Shown here: positions 60,601 through 64,000 of the stretch, piece after piece
Layout of the letters: every line of letters begins with the position of its first letter
Position numbering within the stretch: position 1 is the first letter of the stretch
Source: Steromphala cineraria
Taxonomy: Eukaryota; Mollusca; Gastropoda; Trochida; Trochidae
DNA: 64,000 nucleotides
Reading direction: 5' to 3'
Assembly (NCBI GenBank): GCA_916613615.1
Contig: OU744736.1
Location: 10,365,724-10,429,723, forward strand
Program-made: the position numbers and the translations under genes
Notes under the pieces: generated by a model
The model's database searches: none
What the model was told of the DNA's origin: nothing
What the model saw: the letters and a program-made list of their open reading frames with translations, nothing else

Positions 60601-60942
60601 CATTTGTCAGTTAACTTTCATGATGGACGTGTTCATCAAGATCCATTAATGACAAATGCATGACACTTTGGTAATAAGTTGAGGTATGAGAAAGCATAAA
60701 CCAATTTTACCATCCCTACCAATACTACAATTTCATAGGATCATTTGATTGTGAGTCTAAACTATTGTCGCTTAGTATATATGAAAAAAATAAATGAATA
60801 AGCAGCGTGATATATGAAATAACCAATGGATGTTGCAGGTTCAGCGCTGATATTTCAACACGACATCCTACACGAGGGATCAGAACTCATCAAGGGCAGG
60901 AAGTACGCAGTCAGAACTGATGTCATGTTTTCTGCACATTAG
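48643..60942 (+). CDS. Prolyl-4-hydroxylase-like Fe(II)/2-oxoglutarate dioxygenase, paralog B
   Basis: Coding exons are 48643-48741, 49765-49835, 50282-50425, 53563-53677, 59185-59257 and 60839-60942 (TAG stop), giving 201 residues. Phases equal those of paralogs 1 and A, and exon 3 has one extra codon. Iron ligands are His120/Asp122 (KPHYDG) and His179 (LHEGSEL), with Lys189. Exon 3 carries NSGRCIWDSEEEA, closer to paralog 1 than to A. The N-terminal exon is the most diverged (KTDIVLKEVPLPTGFKGKL). Introns are greatly enlarged: intron 3 holds an AGGTCA-rich repeat and a tandem duplication, and intron 4 holds a complete LTR retrotransposon in antisense. The frame is intact, so the enzyme is probably functional. 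Substrate unknown. Confidence 0.87.
49288..49409. repeat. Foldback element in intron 1 of paralog B
   Basis: The arms tgtcccagtgacatactatg and catagtatgttatgggcaca are inverted with mismatches. The centre contains gcgacagcgag. It resembles the foldback at 59353-59465 in its centre. Confidence 0.55.
50482..52030. mobile_element. 1.5-kb element with AGGTCA repeats (intron 3 of paralog B)
   Basis: The left end aaaaaagtaaagcacccc and right end ggagtgcttaacttttt are inverted copies. Inside are six clusters of aaaggtcaaggtca at about 50649, 50802, 50941, 51074, 51228 and 51358, embedded in diverged tandem units (acttgaaaagttttttgtgc, atgttatactcaat). No coding region is visible. Probably a non-autonomous DNA element. 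Confidence 0.6.
52499..52582 (+). repeat. Tandem 42-bp duplicate containing tcgaaacgtcg
   Basis: Two adjacent perfect copies of atctgtgtcgaaacgtcgca followed by taaaatgaacaaagaagttgtc. The same core (tgtcgaaacgtcg) occurs at 1469-1481 with a matching aataaagaagttg tail, and at 32204-32215. Confidence 0.75.
53119..53562 (+). repeat. Tandem duplication of the end of intron 3 with a decoy exon 4 start
   Basis: The block from about 53119 to 53455 is repeated at about 53464-53585 (taacatatacacatgtgcaa, ttacatatgagaactaatta, then cag/acttcgatttctt). The first copy contains gtacag/acttcgatttctttgctacg at 53393-53418, i.e. an acceptor plus about 22 bases of exon 4, before it diverges. The real exon 4 starts at 53563. 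Confidence 0.85.
53173..53345. mobile_element. pogo/Tigger-like MITE
   Basis: 173 bp, starting cagtaaaacacagatatagc and ending with the inverted match of cagtagaactcagatata, with inner atatagcgaac repeats. It is flanked by TA on both sides. The second copy of the local tandem duplication has caaaTAtgg without it, giving an empty site in the same molecule. The termini resemble those of Tigger/pogo elements. Confidence 0.8.
53877..54025 (-). repeat. 3' LTR of the Gypsy element (149 bp)
   Basis: Begins tgtttcaatagc and ends atattgtaaca (TG...CA). It differs from the other LTR by a 4-bp gaga indel and one substitution visible by eye. The minus-strand polypurine tract aaaaaggggagga lies immediately inside it, at 54026-54038. 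Confidence 0.9.
54271..58422 (-). pseudogene. Gypsy gag-pol polyprotein with an in-frame stop
   Basis: A single frame of 1,383 residues, interrupted by TGA at 56601-56599 (codon 608), so the product is split into 607 and 758 or more residues. Order from the N-terminus: gag; Cys-rich zinc knuckles at about 262-296 (CKFCGREHVFRKELC, CKSC); aspartic protease at about 362 (VDCGSTVNIIP); reverse transcriptase from about 510, with LRVCVDPKSLN, the stop, then CVADDVLVHG (the YxDD box, about 641); RNase H near 784 (ECDASSKGLG); integrase zinc region near 1007 (HTSHLG ... CDACQ); DDE core with Asp in VGTDLF and SDNGPQF and Glu in GKAESG. The stop lies inside the reverse transcriptase, so the element is not autonomous as read. 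Gag and pol in one frame and the knuckle type suggest a Mag/K02A2.6-like clade (inference). Confidence 0.92.
58666..58683 (-). other. Primer-binding site, probably tRNA-Leu
   Basis: Directly after the 5' LTR the minus strand reads tggtggcagcgcagggat. The first 11 bases complement the 3' end (cgctgccacca) of animal tRNA-Leu of the UAG/AAG type, recalled from general knowledge. Confidence 0.65.
58684..58836 (-). repeat. 5' LTR of the Gypsy element (153 bp)
   Basis: Same TG...CA ends as the 3' LTR, with 4 extra bases (gagagaga versus gaga). Short for a Gypsy LTR. Confidence 0.9.
59270..59830 (+). repeat. Three copies of a 70-bp block in intron 5 of paralog B
   Basis: The block gtttatactgcaggtaatat followed by aactaatatacagatgagagc and cagggatatatcata occurs at about 59270, 59687 and 59760. 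The last two are directly tandem. Confidence 0.7.
59353..59465. repeat. Foldback element in intron 5 of paralog B
   Basis: The arms tcccgtttcataacat and its inverted copy atgttatgaaacggga are nested with an inner pair (atgggttggtattt / aacctataccat). The centre is gagcgaaagcgag. Confidence 0.7.
60275..60838 (+). repeat. 31-bp minisatellite of paralog B, split by a MITE
   Basis: Three copies of the gtgatatatgaaataaccaa unit lie at 60285-60363. After an interruption, one more copy (60800-60830) runs into the exon 6 acceptor tgttgcag (60838). Same unit, orientation and position as in paralogs 1 and A. Confidence 0.88.
60364..60775. mobile_element. 412-bp TA-flanked MITE inside the minisatellite
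   Basis: The left end ctacaagacaaaagtttaga and the inverse of the right end (ctaagcgacaatagtttaga) match over 24 bases with four differences. TA borders lie at 60362-60363 and 60776-60777. The insertion point falls in the gatatatg of a repeat unit, so the intact units provide the empty site. Confidence 0.78.
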
Positions 60943-63900
60943 AGGGTCTCGCATAAGCAAATTATTAGTAACAAATCAGCTAGTGTAAAGTACGTGAATA
61001 AGAATTTATTCAAAACATTGCTTCCAATCCTAAGATTTGAATATTTGGTTATATTCATTCAACTGGGTAAGAACAATACACCCAGATTTGTTTGCAAAAA
61101 TTGTTTTGACAATCAACTATTAAAGACTTTATATTAAATTGATTTAGTTCGGATGAAGAGTACTAAAACTGCCATTTAGTTATTGTAATTGGAAAATAAA
61201 TATAACATACTGGTAAAATCCTACAGTGCTTTAATAATTACTTAAAGTCTTAAATGTAAAAAATGCATGAGTTCAGATGGTATTAATATTTACAGAGAAA
61301 ATTTTCCGATTGATCATTAAACTAAACATGTTCAAATATGTCTGTCTTGAACAATAATATTTGAGTTACAAAGTATTCTTTTTATTTCAAGATAAAACAA
61401 CTAGATAGATGGCTTAATTTCTCAGTTCATGATCCCAGATAATAATCTATGTTTTTTTCCTGTTGAGGAACATAGTGTCAGTGTGTAAAACATTGTTGTA
61501 CATGAGGTTATAACATGCCCATTATCATGTTAATATGTATTTTATTTCCCCATGTGATACTTCATACAACCTTTTTCATATTTTATGTCAATATGATATA
61601 TCATACTAAATTCAAACAGTATTTCAAGGTATGCTTCTTAACAAAAATATTATGTTTACCGGTATATATGAATGAAGCATAACATTTATTAGCATTTACT
61701 CTTTATGTACTTGAAAGGCAGTTCATACCTTTTGAACTTTGTAAAACTCTAACTTTCATAGAGCACTCATTATGATTTCTTTAGTGTTTCCATCATTCAA
61801 GGTTTGATTGAAACTACAGTTATGTCTCTGAAATGTAAATACATCATAAATGCAGCTATTTAGTTGTAAAATTGAAATAAGATCACTGAAAACTGTGGTG
61901 ATCTAAACTTGCTACAATAACATAGACTTGCATGGGTCTATATAGATATTTAAGCTTTAATTATATAAACGTTATAACCAAAGGTTCTTTATTTCCCTTC
62001 AGATGTAAAATCTTATAACCATGTGTAATGGGAGTTTATATGAATTAATGTATTTTCAACAATTTGTTCGAATATGTATGAAGTGCTATTAGTTCTTGTG
62101 TTTTGTTACATAACTAAATATATCAGGAAACACTGATTAAAAGTTTTTACATTTGGTGACAGCCTATACCATTTACTTATTTCAAGGTGACCACTTTTAA
62201 AATTCTTGTAAATGTGATGTTCAATGCAAATCTTTCATTTTGTTTTGTTATCTTGTGATACCAGCAGACAACCAAACATTCAATCAGAAAAGGTTTCAAT
62301 AAATGCCCAACCAAATAGAACCAAACTTTCAATGATATTTATCCTAAAAATTTTCATTAAACTATTTTGTAAGTGTAAATCATTAGGGTTTTATCTAAAC
62401 ATCAGCATTGGTTTAACTTTTGATATGTCGTTTTGATATTCATCTAAACATTGTGTGTTATTTTGATTCTTAACAGGGCACTCTTCCAAGGGCAGGTAAA
62501 TTTTAAGATATAGAAAATAGATATAGATAAATTGATTTTGGCTTTTGCAATAAGAAAAGGTCACTTGAGACAGTCTTATGTATGTTTATGAATAAATTTA
62601 TGTTGTATGTAACGTGATGTTATATTTAAGACTGAAGAAAGTGGCTTATTGTTTTGTTTATCGACTTTGCATAATTAAGTTTTATCTTATATTTTATGAT
62701 TTTACCAAGTTTGAGAAAAAATATGGATAATTTTATATCCGTATTTATGAGTGAATGATTGAGTTATTGTTATTGTTTTACGCCGCTTTGGCAATATTTC
62801 AGCCATTCGTGGCACCATATTATTGAAAATCTTTTCTGTGATATGATCATATATACAAATAATTTTTTAATGTACATTTTAAATGATGGTTGATTGTTTT
62901 ACATAATATTCATATTAATGTCTTTCTTTGTGCTGTTGTCATTTACACACAATATTTATGCAAATGAAATGAAGAGAATGTTGATATGTGAATAAAAAAT
63001 ATGAATGTTAGGTTCTTGTGTTTCTTTCACCTTGGCTAACAGAAAAAGAAACTTCATGTTTCAATCAAATGAAAATCATGACTTATTTAATCATCATTTA
63101 AGCTTTAAATGAACTTTCATTTGGATGCAGAGTAGCAATTGAACTTTTTTGTTATTCACACTGACATTCTGTACAGACAATTATTGAATGATTTAAAACA
63201 TTAGCCTAAAACATATCTCCATCTTTGGTAAACCATAAATGAATTGTATAAAACAGACCAGTTACTAGTCCTGCTCCTGACTTAGAGACTTAAACTAAGT
63301 CTATCATGTTCTTCCTAGTTACATCCCTGCTAGGTCTCATTCAGTGAGTTTAGATTTAGGCAATGCAAAAACAAATTTTAATATCTAAAAATATTTTAAT
63401 AAAAAGACTTAGTCTTCCAGTGGAGAAAAGTAAACTACACATGTCAATATTAATAAAGGAAAAGTCCCCGAATTCTGCAGGGAATGAGTCCTAAATCTAA
63501 GATTAAAGACGTTTTTTTATTACAAACGGAGAATGTTAACAAATGCTATCGATAGATCGATATTTCATTTAAGCCTCCTGATTAATAATTATTTCTTGTT
63601 AAAGGCACCACTCGAGCTGCTTTCGTCCGCCATTTTGAAAGGTTAGCATTGCGAGAAAACACATGTGCTGTAATATGCTTATTAATTTACAAAATTAAGT
63701 AATAAATACTTGATTAATAGAAGAGGAGCATATGTACAAATAATTCATAATAAAAGTTATCAGTTGCGACAGCATTTTGTCGTAGTAATGTATTCCACGA
63801 TCGTAGCTTCGGTGATTGGCTTCATTTCACGATGTTTTTATTTTTTGAGCGATACACTTTATTTCTTGTCAAATAGTCAAATCTTTAACAACTAAAATGC

Positions 63901-64000
63901 TTATCTCACAAACATATATGAAATTTAGAGTGAAATTATCATGTAAAAATCATATATAATTGTAAACAGAAAAGTCCTCCTGAATTTCGTTTCCACAAAA
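60943..64000. other. Intergenic region downstream of paralog B
   Basis: No gene is supported. Positions 61790-61970 are a copy of the repeat at 2020-2190 and 31390-31500. Several aataaa words (for example 61195) could end paralog B. Positions 63600-63660 are less AT-rich and contain gccattttgaaagg, a promoter-like word (YY1-type gccatnttg), but no adjacent coding exon is visible. Confidence 0.45.

Noticed and set aside
63600..63660. Promoter of a further gene at the right edge
   Set aside because: Only a gccattttg word and slightly higher G+C support it. No exon is visible on either strand within the window.

Overview
The window is animal nuclear DNA: AT-rich, with GT/AG introns, dispersed transposons and many minisatellites. 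No operons and no bacterial or organellar signatures are visible. The gene content (an FoxN1/4-type forkhead gene and small collagen-type prolyl-4-hydroxylase-like enzymes) and the repeat families suggest a lophotrochozoan, probably a bivalve mollusc. That assignment is inference from style and familiarity, not from a search.

Layout. 1-4.5 kb: intergenic DNA with low-complexity tracts and short dispersed repeats. 4.58-11.72 kb (+): a six-exon FoxN4/FoxN1-like transcription factor gene, with two small Mutator-type MITEs in its introns and a tandemly repeated C-terminal cassette after the last exon. 11.7-16.4 kb: long 3' flank with three degenerate tandem-repeat fields and a probable poly(A) signal. 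16.4-42.3 kb: a large imperfect inverted duplication. Its two arms carry paralogous six-exon genes in head-to-head orientation (paralog 1, minus, 17.04-27.70 kb; paralog A, plus, 33.69-40.52 kb), separated by a divergent promoter region centred near 31.0 kb. 42.3-48.0 kb: repeat-rich spacer with a 30-bp minisatellite, a LINE relic, a MITE and a second copy of an element found in paralog A. 48.64-60.94 kb (+): paralog B, the third member of the family, whose introns hold an AGGTCA-rich repeat, a tandem duplication with a decoy splice site, and a complete 4.96-kb Ty3/Gypsy LTR retrotransposon in antisense. 60.9-64 kb: intergenic.

The three paralogs encode 200-, 203- and 201-residue proteins from identically phased exons (99, 71, 141 or 144, 115, 73 and 104 or 113 coding bases). 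Each has the His-x-Asp ... His-x9-Lys residues of Fe(II)/2-oxoglutarate dioxygenases with collagen-P4H spacing. All three share a non-coding first exon, an upstream TGACGT + CCAAT + ATTGCTC module, and the same minisatellite directly in front of the last exon.

Comparing the paralogs gives natural empty sites for several insertions (a Tc1 element, a SINE, the 36.1-kb element, a pogo-like MITE and the MITE in paralog B intron 5). This makes the window a readable record of duplication followed by insertion. I found no tRNA or rRNA gene and no CRISPR that I can support.
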